From: Amphiura filiformis | Taxonomy: Eukaryota > Echinodermata > Ophiuroidea > Amphilepidida > Amphiuridae | Length of the DNA: 64,000 nucleotides | Reading direction: 5' to 3' | Assembly: GCF_039555335.1 (NCBI RefSeq) | Contig: NC_092642.1 | Location: 9,744,752 to 9,808,751, forward strand | Shown here: positions 35,466 to 46,364 of the stretch, piece after piece | How positions within the stretch are numbered: position 1 is the first letter of the stretch | How the letters are laid out: every line of letters begins with the position of its first letter | Made by a program: the position numbers and the translations under genes | The notes under the pieces: model-generated | Databases searched by the model: none | Seen by the model: only the letters and a program-made list of their open reading frames with translations | Told to the model about the DNA's origin: nothing

Positions 35466-36335
35466 GGAGTGACCCTGTAAATGAAGTCAGGGTGACGCTA
35501 TAAATGGTGTTTGGGTCACTCTAGAAGCAGAGTCCAGCTACTAAGCGACTCTATGTCTAAAATGACTCCATATTGGGAGTCAAATGACTCCTGTGTAGAG
35601 CCAGCAACGGTGACTCCTTCGCGGAGACAAGAAATTTATGACCCTCCAAGGGAGTCAGAACTGATGACTCCCAATATGGAGTCATTTTATGGGGTATCCA
35701 AAAGTTTTTGACATCACCCAGAAGGAAAAGAGCTATATTGATGAAATTTTGTCAGTGTAATCACTGGTCCTTATGTACATTATGGTCCAAAATTGGTCTC
35801 ATATGTATGTTTACTTTCTTTACATGGGGCACTAGATGGGCAGTAGGCGCATAACCTGCAATATGGTGAAAATTGAGGCACGCATCATGATTAAGTTCCT
35901 GCATTTGAAGGGTTAGGCCTACAATGCTCGGAAAATCTATGATGAAATTAAAGCAATCTACGGTGATGATTGCCCATCATATGGCACTATTGCTTTTTGA
36001 AAAAGGAATTTCCAAACTGGCCACATGTCCCTCACAGATGAGCCAAGAAGTGGACGTCCATCACTTACGGATGATGCGGCCACAGTGAAAAAACTCAAGA
36101 AAGTGGAGGATCTTATCACGAAAAGGTTATGCGCTTATTTCCCATCTAGCGCCACCTGTGAAGAAAGTAAACATACTTATGAGACCATTTTTGGACCATA
36201 ATGTACATAAGGACCAGTGATTACACTGACAAAATTTCATCGGTATAGCACTTTCACTTCTGTGTGATGTCAACAACCTTTGGATACCCCCTCGTAGATT
36301 GGCTGGACTCTGCTTTTAGAGTCACCCTGACTCCA
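35466..36335. repeat. GACTCC-rich foldback that received the mariner-like element
   Basis: AGTCAGGGTGAC and GGGTCACTCTAGAAGCAGAG at 35486-35535 recur inverted at about 36298-36335 (CTCTGCTTTTAGAGTCACCC, GACTCC). Repeated TGACTCC/GGAGTCA words fill 35560-35690. Confidence 0.6.
35690..36294 (+). mobile_element. Mariner-like element relic with long inverted repeats
   Basis: About 165-bp terminal inverted repeats (GGGGTATCCAAAAG..ATGTACATTATGGTCC at the left; inverse ending CTTTGGATACCCC at the right) flanked by TA (35688-35689 and 36295-36296). Between them, plus-strand frames read ARKIYDEIKAIYGDDCPSYG then RNFQTGHMSLTDEPRSGRPS, the helix-turn-helix of mariner/SETMAR-type transposases, with stop codons and no catalytic domain. 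It is therefore a dead, internally deleted copy. Confidence 0.8.
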
Positions 36336-37749
36336 GTTTGGCTTTCAGCGATATTGAAGATAAAGAGATATAGCCTTCACGTCCGCGAGTTTCGGGTCGT
36401 CTTCAAGATCGCGTCCCATGATAAATATAATCATAATGGGTAGGGGGAGGAAGATTTCTTTGGCACTGATATAATGTGAAAGGGGGAATGCGATTTTTGG
36501 CAGATCGAAAGTGGAGACGCCGTAAAACACTCTAAAAAGGAATATTGAAAACATGGCACACCGACATCGCCTGGCTAATAATTACTTGGTACACCAGAGA
36601 TACTAAAATCAATACCCGGGATCGATACACGTGAATGTGCTATGCACGATTTTGATATTCAGACGAAAATCTTTGGATACCGGGGTAGAAAATGCTGAAT
36701 ATCTCCCGTAAATGATTTCGTCTAAAGAAACCAGATGTGGTTCCTTGCACTTGAATATATGTGTTGAACAGATATGATAGTCGTTAGCTTGCGTCTTGAG
36801 AAAGAAGCTTGCGTCTTGAACTCAAAACTGACAATAATTCTGATTTTATATGTGCCGAATTATATAGCGCAGTGTATAGGCCAATCGTGGGTAGTCTAAA
36901 AGCATAATGACCTATGGCCTACCATGCTCGACTCACACACAGCAAGGTCAGTCACTGGGCAATTGTAGGTAGCCTTAGTCAGATGTCCTTCGGCCCATTA
37001 TGCGTCTCAAAACTATTAAACAGGTCGGAACAAAATGGCCATGCGTGGCGGTGGATTCAACCTACCATGGCGATTTCTGCCATGAAGATATCGGGGCGAT
37101 GACACTGTGCATGACTTGCTTATACGCTCGATTTATAAGTTTATTATAATAATTGGGTTCCAGAAATTTGGCATATTATGCAAAGGCCCGTAGCGTTTCC
37201 CCCTCATGCGGGATATGGGGAAAAAATCATCAAGTAGATCTCCTCCCGGATTTTTTCCATAGAACCCATATTTTTTCCTTGAGTGACATCCATAAAATTA
37301 ATAGTTTTATTTCTGTGCTGACATAATACTTGTCTCAATATTGAGCGCAAACACCGCAAGGTATTATAGTCCACTTGTTCTTAGACTTCTCCGTAGTCCA
37401 CTTGCCCATTGTGCATACTCTGGCTATTGCATTTAAGTTTAAAACTCTGCACAATTGATAGATTTTCACATCTGATCTTTAGTTTAGTCACCGTACTCCC
37501 TCTGTTTGTTAGCTTCCCAAGTGGACTACTTACTTTGGGTTGCGGTTAAAATTCTTAACACGGGACTCTATGGAGAGTTAGGCCAATTTCTGGCCTAACT
37601 AAAATTGGTCATGATGTAATGCATCTTTAAATGGTTCTGGCTTGTGATTGGTCGCCCAGATCTCGTTATGGTTTAAATCCTCCGGGCATGTGCCATTATC
37701 ATTGATAACTACACTGTACACAACTATGCGGCGCTTTGTGTAGGCCTAC

Positions 37750-38150
37750 CATGCGCGTATTTTTTTTTTTGGGGGGGCTTTGGGGGCGCTAGCCCCGGGG
37801 TAAAAGCAGGGGGCCGCCAAAACGAAGGGGCGGCGGAAGAAGAAGGGCGGCCAAAACAGGGGCGGCAAAAACGAAGGGGCGGCAAAAAGAATTAGTACCG
37901 TAAATAAAAAAGGGGGGAAAATTTGATAAAGCATAAAAAAAAATTTAAAAATGGTACTCAAAATATGCTGCTTTTAGGGCGCTTGCGCCTGAAACCTTTT
38001 TTTTTTTTTTTTTTTTTTTTTTTGCTCTTCACTTTTTCAAACGACCGAGAAAAAAATTGGGTCAACCTTTTCGGGCTGTTGAGGAAGGGGCGGCAAAATT
38101 GAATTTTCTTCAGCCCCCCGGGGTTGGGGCGGCCACGGTACGCCACTGCC
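37750..38150 (+). repeat. GC-rich GGGGCGGC repeat, copy 1
   Basis: Carries GGGGCGGCAAAAACGAAGGG-type repeats, a long poly-T run near 37998 and the end GGCCACGGTACGCCACTGC. About 375 bp of it recur inverted at 59770-60145. Confidence 0.8.
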
Positions 38151-38403
38151 TACTAGGTGCATGAGCGCGTCTTGTACGTACAGGTTTTGTGCTTTGCGGT
38201 TAATTGGATTGATAAACAAGGATGATTGACAGTGTGTGTGCCTGGCAGTATGCGAGCGCATCATATTTTGTTCAGGGCTCGAGTTTTTAAAACACCCGCC
38301 ACATCACAAGACTATTGAACAGTGTAGTGGTTGCATGGGGTTCACTCAAGTATAAAGATACACCAGTCCCTTGCCTTTGTTGATAAACATTGGGGTCAAC
38401 TGA

Positions 38404-38590
38404 TCTATTCGCCTATTGCACGGTTCCGCCATATGCGAGGTGAGCCTCGAACTGGCAATAGACATGAAAGGAAGTAAAGTATTACTTAACTTTATGCAAT
38501 GTTATATGACTGGTTCAATTCCCATTCATGTATTCTGCCAGATCGAGAATTTCCTCGCATATGGCGGCACCGTGCAATGGGTGAATAGGA
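38404..38590. mobile_element. MITE with ATTGCACGG..CGCCATATGCGAGG ends
   Basis: CTATTCGCCTATTGCACGGT and CCGCCATATGCGAGG at the left are matched by inverse CCTCGCATATGGCGG and ACCGTGCAATGGGTGAATAG at the right, giving arms of about 37 bases. Confidence 0.8.
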
Positions 38591-38794
38591 TGGCGTTGCA
38601 CGAAGTGGCTAAAATCTTTTGAATTTACCGGTTTTACCCAGATAGAAGACGGCCCTCCTTTTATGTACGCCATACTTCAAAAAGGCTAATTACGACTTTC
38701 GGTTCTTCCCACTCAAATGATCCGTCGGCTTTAATCATAAATTAGACTTTTTTTGATTCTGCAGCTATGGCAAGTGTTTATTTATTAATCGAAA

Positions 38795-39235
38795 AAGTCT
38801 CGATCGAGAAACTTGGTTTTGCCGGCGAATTATTGGGTATTTGGCTCATTGCCACGAAACTTGGTAAATCGGTGAGAATCCAAGTTTTCAAACGAAAAAC
38901 CTGGTTTCTTGATTGACCGACTGGCCTGGGTCGAAAAACGTGGATTCTTGGTCGAGAAACCTAGATTTTCGATAGAAACTTGTATATCACCGATAAACCA
39001 GGTTTTTCGATTGAAAAAAAACCTAGCTTCTGGATATTGTTGGCATCGAGCTTGCCATAAACTTGGTATCGGCGAGAATCAGTCCAAGTTTTTCAATTGA
39101 AAAGCCTGGCTTATGGATCGAAAAACTTGGATTTTAGACCGATACCAAGTTTTAATCGAGAATCAAGTTTCTCCATCGATAAACCTGGATTCTCGGCGAG
39201 AATTGATTTTATTGATAGAAAACCTGTTTTTTTTC
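38795..39235. repeat. Degenerate minisatellite of TCGAGAAACYTGGATT units
   Basis: A dozen or more variants of TCGAGAAACCTGGATTCTCG, in direct and inverse sense, spread over about 440 bp. Confidence 0.65.
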
Positions 39236-39684
39236 GAATTATCGGGCAATCAGCTTGCCATATACGTACGTCTGTCACAACGGTAAAACGCCCGCAAAAC
39301 GCCCGCAAAACACCCGACTTTTACCGCTGCAATAAGCGTATAACCGGAAATCGATGCGGAGAATCGCAAACGCATCGTCTGTCGCAAAGAAAAAAAGACT
39401 CACTCAAAACGTTATGCTAAATGTATCACCTGGCCTTAATTTCATTTGACCTGCAACCCACTATTTTTAACACTTAATTTCCTTTGTTTTTTCTTCAATT
39501 TATAAAAGCCAATTAGTCATTTAATTACCGGTCCAGTTGTACCACACAATTGAGGATTATGTTAAATAATCCTTTAATTTCAAAATCTTTTATCCTATGT
39601 CAAAGCTAGATTAACAATGACCGTATGATATTGATATGAAATATTAATAACATGGACTTTGATGTTATTTAAACCAAACATCCT

Positions 39685-41100
39685 GTCAATTAATATATGT
39701 AAAGTAAACGTACATTGATGCTTGAGTCATTACAAAAAGAACAATCAGGAATATTTGTGCCACTTACTTCTCCTCAAACAGAAACTGTTTCGTATTTTTT
39801 ATTTTTTGACCGATATTAACATACCTCAATGTGCACATAATAATTTTAATTATGCACACAACTCATACAGAACGTTACCTTGGTACCAATTAATGTTACT
39901 TCAGACTTTTTACATGTCTTATGTGTTATAATCTGACCGTAATCTAATCCTTATAATTAATAGGCTAATTTACATATTGCTCATTGTTATATTTAATTTC
40001 CCAGGGTGACTAGACAAAGGGTGATTAAGCGCACTATTGTATAAGAAGTCATTGCACTGTAAAACGTTATGTCTTGAATTTAGATGTGCCATAATATAAG
40101 AAAAAGAACTTGCCTTGCACAGTCAAAGACACGTTTTGTGAAACCGATTTTGAGACACTGCTCTGGATCTCTGTGGCTCTGGATTAAGACACAATACGTC
40201 TCTATGCACGATATCTAACAAACACAGAAGGTACATCTCATTCATAAGGTTGGTATTAACCTCGGGTATTAACCCTGGAATTAAGGAAACTTTTGGGTCT
40301 CATATTCATAACTGCTAAATTAAAGTTGGTCTAAAGTATATAAAAGTATAGATAGGAATGGCAAAGATTTGATGAATCTCAAAATTTGAGTCAATTAATG
40401 TATGTAAAGTACACGTACATTGATGCTTGAGTCATTACAAAAAGAACAATCAGGAATATGTGTGCCACTTACTTCTCCTCAAACAGAAACTGTTTTGTAT
40501 TTTTTTTTAATTTTTGACCGATATTAACATACCGGTACCTCAAAGTGCACATAATAATTTTAATATATGATATTTTAGTCATTATTTTGCTAAAAAAATA
40601 ATGCACACAACTCATACAGAACGTTGCCATGGTACCTAGCCAATTAATGTTACTTCAGACTTTTTACATGTCTTATGTCATGTATGTGTTATAATCTGAC
40701 CGTCATCTAATTCTTATAATTAATAGGCTAATTTACATATTGCTCATTGTTATATTTAATTACCCAGGGTGACTAGAAAATTAATTGCAGTATTGTACAA
40801 GAAGTCATTGCACTGTAAAAAAAATTGTGTCTTGAATTTAGACATGCCATACTATTATAAAGAAAAAAGAAACACATGTCTTGCCGTGCACAGTCAAAGA
40901 CACGTTTTGTGAAATCGATTTTGAGACACTGCTCTGGATAATAAGACACAATACGTCTCTATGCAAGATATCTATCAAACACAGAAAGTACGTAAGGAAA
41001 CTTTTGGGCCTCATATTCATAACTGCTAAATTGTTGGTCTAAAGTATATAAAAGTATACATATTTAGAATGGCAAAGATTTGATGAATCTCAAAATTTGA
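39685..41100. repeat. Tandem duplication, two units of about 705 bp
   Basis: Unit 1 (39685-40389) and unit 2 (40390-41100) start GTCAATTAATRTATGTAAAG and end GATGAATCTCAAAATTTGA. They abut directly and differ by substitutions and small indels. Confidence 0.9.
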
Positions 41101-41677
41101 ACAAAAAGTTTTGGAAAAATCAGCCCAAAAGGTTTTTGGACCCTCTTTTTTATTGAATTTTTATCAACTTCCCAAAACTGTTTGGAAATTTAAGTGAAAA
41201 CCAGTTTTTTATGCAAAATGTTTCTGTGCATTTTTAAACATTTTTGATGAAAATTTCTCAAATTCATTTAAAGACAGCCTTGGAACACTTGATTTTGTGT
41301 CTTCTCTTTAGACACAATGACGTTCTTGAAGACATTTCTCAATTTAGCATCATATATGTATCTTAGATTGCAATGGCTCCGGAACCGGCCCTGGGGAACC
41401 AGCACCCCAATAATATCGGTGGGTGGTCAAGGGGTCAATTAAGTACCCTAGGGCACTAATAATTAAGGTAAAATTCATAATGTTAGGGTAAAGTTAATTT
41501 TTTTACTCATAACTTAAAGTTTAAGGTATGATTCTTATTTTAAGGTATACGATTCTTGTAAAATGCAAGCATTTCAAAAGCTTCCGCGCCTCCCACCCCT
41601 CGATTTCGCGCCTCGCAGAAGGCCTCATATTGACCCTCCCCCGGAAAATATCCCGGAGCCTCTGAATTGTGCCTCAA

Positions 41678-42020
41678 TGGGCTCTTCCAGAAAATAAGTG
41701 CACACCCCCTATAGAGAAGTAACTTTTCAATCAAAGAAATGTCCGGATTTCCAAGTCTGCTTTCTGGAAACTACTGGAATTCCAGTTGCCAATGTCACTT
41801 GAATAAGCTTGGAAATCCAATTAAATGAAGGAAAAATCACGGAAATGTCCAAAATAAAGTCTCAAATTGAGGATTTATGATTTTGAACTATTTTTCTGCC
41901 GGATTTGATTGCCTTTGGACACTTTAAAAGTGTGGACTTCCAAAAATCACGACCAGACAAAAAGTCTGGAAATCCGAACTCCTCTATAGGGGGTGTGCAT
42001 CTATTTTCTGGAATAGCCCA
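41678..42020. mobile_element. MITE with TGGGCTNTTCCAGAAAATA ends
   Basis: TGGGCTCTTCCAGAAAATAA with CACACCCCCTATAGAG at the left is inverted at the right (CTCTATAGGGGGTGTGCAT, TATTTTCTGGAATAGCCCA). The interior has GGAAATCC motifs. Confidence 0.8.
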
Positions 42021-42163
42021 ATCACAAACCCAACTATTTGCATGACACCTTTTGCAATGAATATTTTGGTTAGCCCCCACCTCCCGGCTTTTACATGTAC
42101 GGATTCAAAGATACTCACAAATTCTAATTTCCACCCACCTTGGTACCATGTACGAGCACGTTT

Positions 42164-42856
42164 AACCCAGCAAACACAAAACGTTTTACGGAAACAATTT
42201 CAATGTCGGGTTATATAAAGGGTCAGAAATATTTTTGAAAACTTGCTGGAAACACGATGTTATTGTAACATTATTTTTCATAAGATATAGAATGTATTTC
42301 TTTTCCACGAAACGTTAGTTTTCGCTGTCAGATATGTCCCTTTAAATTTTGACCCGAACACGAACAGATATGAGGCAAAGCAAACAAAAAATCGCTATTT
42401 AATACCAGCGCATATGTCACAGCCGATTTGTCGATCGTGACTTAAGTCGGTCCCCTTTATAATGTGTTATGACCTTTCCGCTTGCCATGTACGTACAATG
42501 AACATCGCGTACGCGTTCGACTAATATTTCGATCGTAATAATTAAACAACGTACTCAATCACCTAAAGTATTGATCTTTGCAGGATATGTTAGTTTAACA
42601 TTACAATTACAATTTGGAAAACATTGAGGGTGTCCTCCTCAGCAAATTACAATGGCTTTAACGTTGACAAAACATTTAGTAAAATATGCTTGCCAACAAA
42701 TGTTTTACAATTGTCACATTTTTAAAATGTTGTTGTAGTCTTTTCTCATACAAAACGTTTAAAAACGTTTTCACGACCTTTAAATGTTATCAAACGTTTC
42801 TGACCAAAACTAAAACCCGTTATAAGCCGTTCATAACATTTTTGTGTTTGTTGGGT
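42164..42856. mobile_element. Non-autonomous DNA transposon, ACCCAGCAAACACAAAA ends
   Basis: Terminal inverted repeats ACCCAGCAAACACAAAACGT/CATTTTTGTGTTTGTTGGGT flanked by TA dinucleotides. The interior is rich in AACGTTTT words and lacks a transposase. Confidence 0.75.
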
Positions 42857-42991
42857 TATTTCTATTACAGTCTTGATACATCCATTTAGCATTAGTCTTT
42901 GCTTTGGAGTTGGCTCTATAACCACTTCGTGTTCGCATTCCACCATATAGCAAAGTAATAAATATTTCAGATTTTCATCAGAAATATCAGA

Positions 42992-42997
42992 TTTATT
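42992..42997 (-). other. Candidate poly(A) signal for the proline-rich gene
   Basis: AATAAA on the minus strand, about 256 bases past the stop codon at 43253. Confidence 0.35.
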
Positions 42998-43252
42998 CTA
43001 AAAATCAGTTAAAGTCATCGAAGCTCTACGAATTTATGTAAAATCATCACTATCATCAGTATGGTCATTACAATTACCATATTGCACTCAGATATAAAGA
43101 TAATCAGTCCATAGGTCCCATTACAACATGGACACAAGATATAAATAAATGATGTACATCAGTACTATAATCGCACTAAATCAGCGATTTTTTTTGTTAC
43201 CAAAGAATATTCTCCGCGGAGAGAATTATGTTTCACTCCTCCGCAAAGTTCG

Positions 43253-44788
43253 TCAACAAAAAAAGTCTAAAAGATACTCCGGTATGTCTGCCACGCAATC
43301 CCTTACGCATTCACCACAACAACTTTGCTCCTCCTCTTTTTCGTTTTTGTTCTTTTCAGTCACTTTTTGTGAATATTGATTCCGATTTGAAGAACGTCTT
43401 GGTGGTTGTTCTTTTGTCGCGTGACGGGGACTTGGTTTAGTTCGTTTTTGTTTCACAACTTTCACAATGCGGACAGGTTTAGATTGTTTCGAATGTTTAC
43501 TATCCTCATTTGTTATCGCTAAAGATGGCCCGCTACGCAGAGCCTCTGGTTTTGGGGGTGGTAAAGGAGCTCTTGCGCTTCGAGGCTGCGAGGTGACCGG
43601 CGGTGGAGGCAGCGGAGCCCGACATAGTTTTATTTCTCGCATGGGTATTATAGGAGGTGATGAGTCACCTTGAGATGATAATGCACCGGGTGATGCAGGG
43701 GGCGTATAAGAAAATTGAAACGGTACATGACTTCTGGGAGAGGTCGCTGGTGATGACTTCAAATGAGCAGGTTTTGGCGGGAGTTTTGGCGAGGACGGAT
43801 CTTGGCATGATGGTGGTAAAGGAGACAGACGTTTATTTTCTCCAGGAGGTGAAGGTGCTATTCTATGTGGAGGACCAGGGGATCCTATAGGAGATGAAGG
43901 TCCAGATAAATGAGCTCCTTCAGGAGGAGTTAGTACCAATGGAGGAGGAAGATGATCACGACGTGCATGGGGTGGCGGCATCACGGGCTTTTTCCCCATT
44001 GCTTGATCACGACGGGGAAGGGGTGGCGTCATCACGGGTTTTTTCCCCATTGCTTGATCACGACGGGGAAGGGGTGGCGTCATCACGGGTTTTTTCACCA
44101 TTGCTTGATCACGACGGGTAAGGGGTGGCGGCATCACGGGCTTTTTCCCCATTGCTTGTTTTCTAAGTGGTTGTGGCGAGTGGAAATTACGAATGTTAGA
44201 CGTAGAAGATGACTTCTTTGGTAGCGGTGGAGGACCTGAAGAAAGATGCGAGGAGGAACAATTTCCTGAAGTTTTTCGTTCACGTTCACGTGTTGCATCT
44301 GATGATGGTAATGGTATAAGCCTCCCAGGGGCAATATAAAGTCGATTTTGGTCACTACATTCCTCAGTGGAAGTAACCGATCCTAAACTCGAGGTACTTG
44401 CAGATGATCTCTTAAACAAACGCACTGGTGACATACCGCGCCCATCACGTCGAACCTGTGGTGGCAAAGCAGGCACATCATTTGAGACATTATTTGAAGA
44501 TTTGTTTAACCATCTTCTCTTTTGCGTTGGTGATGTCACAGATTGGCCATCGGGTGCTGGTCTGAAAGAAGTCTGTTTAGTTGCAGCATCATCAAAGTTT
44601 TCATTCACTGGTTGCACACAAGCAGGAGTGAATTTCCGTGGACTTCGCGGTGTTCTGGCATGTCCCTGAAGTTGTTCAACAACGGGAGAAAACCGTCCAC
44701 AAGGAGGACCATTTGCATCAATATGATTCCAATGACTCGCCTGTGTAGTTTTATCACAGTTATACGTGCTTAACACTGAACTCGGCAT
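43253..44788 (-). CDS. Proline-rich repeat protein, 511 aa, family not recognised
   Basis: Single uninterrupted ORF from ATG (44788) to TGA (43255-43253), far longer than chance in this AT-rich DNA and with coding-like composition. From the N-terminus: a Ser/Thr-rich region with SPV/SPT/SPR sites (residues 40-150); PPPLPKKSSS near 186-195, an SH3-ligand style motif; four 17-residue repeats of QAMGKKPVMPPPLTRRD type (211-278); more PPLP/PPKP motifs (280-415); a basic stretch (436-470); and a C-terminal cysteine cluster CCGECVRDC..LLDFFC (490-511). It looks like a disordered SH3/WW-binding scaffold. The cysteine tail could be palmitoylated, or be a scrap of an I-mfa-like domain; both are guesses. 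No signal peptide or membrane segment. Start-codon context is ordinary and an upstream exon cannot be excluded. Confidence 0.75.
   Translation of the reverse strand: MPSSVLSTYNCDKTTQASHWNHIDANGPPCGRFSPVVEQLQGHARTPRSPRKFTPACVQPVNENFDDAATKQTSFRPAPDGQSVTSPTQKRRWLNKSSNNVSNDVPALPPQVRRDGRGMSPVRLFKRSSASTSSLGSVTSTEECSDQNRLYIAPGRLIPLPSSDATRERERKTSGNCSSSHLSSGPPPLPKKSSSTSNIRNFHSPQPLRKQAMGKKPVMPPPLTRRDQAMVKKPVMTPPLPRRDQAMGKKPVMTPPLPRRDQAMGKKPVMPPPHARRDHLPPPLVLTPPEGAHLSGPSSPIGSPGPPHRIAPSPPGENKRLSPLPPSCQDPSSPKLPPKPAHLKSSPATSPRSHVPFQFSYTPPASPGALSSQGDSSPPIIPMREIKLCRAPLPPPPVTSQPRSARAPLPPPKPEALRSGPSLAITNEDSKHSKQSKPVRIVKVVKQKRTKPSPRHATKEQPPRRSSNRNQYSQKVTEKNKNEKEEEQSCCGECVRDCVADIPEYLLDFFC
43955..44158 (-). repeat. 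51-bp coding minisatellite, four units
   Basis: Four tandem 51-bp units in frame with the proline-rich ORF. Each encodes a 17-residue QAM(G/V)KKPVM(P/T)PP...RRD block. Units two and three are nearly identical, suggesting recent expansion. Confidence 0.9.
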
Positions 44789-45399
44789 ATTTATAGTTTA
44801 TTCTTATCCGTATAACATTTCTCGAATTGAAAATTGTATGCATGACATATGCAGATATGGTTTTACGACGCCAATTGCATGAATCAACTATCCTAAGTCA
44901 TGTAAATCAGCGTTGTATCGACACTGGAACGTTAAAATTATCCCACGATGTCTATCCACTTGTCTTGGTGTGATCTGCAAAAGGATCCAGAAAGAAGCGG
45001 GTTAGTGTGTCCCAGAACAAACAATAAACCCCAACCCGTCAAGAACAAACAATAGTGTTAAAAATGTAGTGCAACTGGACATAACATCAACGAGAACTCT
45101 GTAGACAACATACAACATGTACAAATCGACACGCCATTGACACCACGATTGGATGCGTTTCAAATGAACTTCATACGGCCCGTTATACGGACTTGGCATT
45201 GGTCACACATCTTCAAATATAACATGATGTAATGAGCTAAATTAGTCATTAGATGAGTAAAATCAGTTTTCATTGCCAAGTATAGAGTAGGCTATGCTTA
45301 AATTATTTTGAAAGTTAACTTATGATTACCAAGAAATTAATGGAACTAGGCGGTTACCCGTATTTGGCGGTTCTCGGCTGTCGCGATTACCTGGCTGAT

Positions 45400-46340
45400 G
45401 GTGACTGTACTCACCAAGTTTTATGCCCATAGGACAGTTTTTACTAATTTGACCTCAGGTGACCTCGAAATGACCTTCCAAAATTTGGCTCTAAATGTTG
45501 ACTGTACCCACCACGTTTCATGCCCATATGACAGTTTTTAGTAATTTGACCTTGGATGACCCCAAAATGACCTTCCAAAAATTTGACTCCAAAAGGTGAC
45601 TGTACCCACCAAGTTTCATGCGCATACGACATTTTTTACTAATTTGACCTCAGATGACCCCTGGGTGACCCCGGATGACCCCAAAATGACCTTCCAAAAA
45701 TTTGGCTATAAAAGTTGACTGTACCCACCAAGTTTCATGCCCATACGATAGTTTTTACTAATTTGACCTCAGATGACCCCTGGATGACCTCAGGTGATCT
45801 TGGCCCACTAACTGAAACAAACTTGTTCTGTCTGAGGTCCAGATGCACCCAGCCACCAAGTTTGAGGAACGTGCGACCCCTAGTCTCCGAGAAAATAGGC
45901 GGAAAACAGTTTTTACTAATTTGACCTCAGATGACCCCTGGGTGACCTTGACCCACTAATCAATACAATCTTGCTCTGTCCTAGGTCAAGATGCACCTAC
46001 CCACCAAGTTTCATGCCCATATGACAGTGTTTACTAATTTGACCCCTAGATGACCTCTGGTGACCGTGACCCACTAACCAATACAAACTTGTCCTGTCCC
46101 GGGTCAAGACGCACCCACCTGTCAAGTTTGAGGAACGTGCGACCCCCAGTCTCCGAGAAAAACAGTTTGTACTAATTTGACCCCTGCATGACCTTGGGTG
46201 ACCTTGACCCACCAACAAATATAAACTCGTTCTTCCTCATACCAAGCTGCACCCACCCACCAAGTTTGAGGAACGTGCGACCCCCCGTCTCCGAGAAAAG
46301 AGGCGGACAGACAAACAGACAGACAGACACACAGACAGAT
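45400..46340. repeat. Degenerate tandem repeats ending in a GACAGACA microsatellite
   Basis: Seven or so divergent units of roughly 110-140 bp containing CCACCAAGTTTCATGCCCAT or AAGTTTGAGGAACGTGCGAC and TTTACTAATTTGACCTCAGA. The array ends in GGCGGACAGACAAACAGACA followed by CAGACACACAGACAG. Confidence 0.8.
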
Positions 46341-46364
46341 TCTGGTGAATTATAGTAAGATAAC

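Noticed and set aside
43955..44158. Regular repeats that might suggest a CRISPR array
   Set aside because: Units are contiguous, in frame and without unique spacers, inside a eukaryotic gene.
43894..44212. Plus-strand ORFs opposite the proline-rich gene
   Set aside because: They are antisense shadows of the 51-bp coding repeats; the minus frame is far longer and has protein-like composition.
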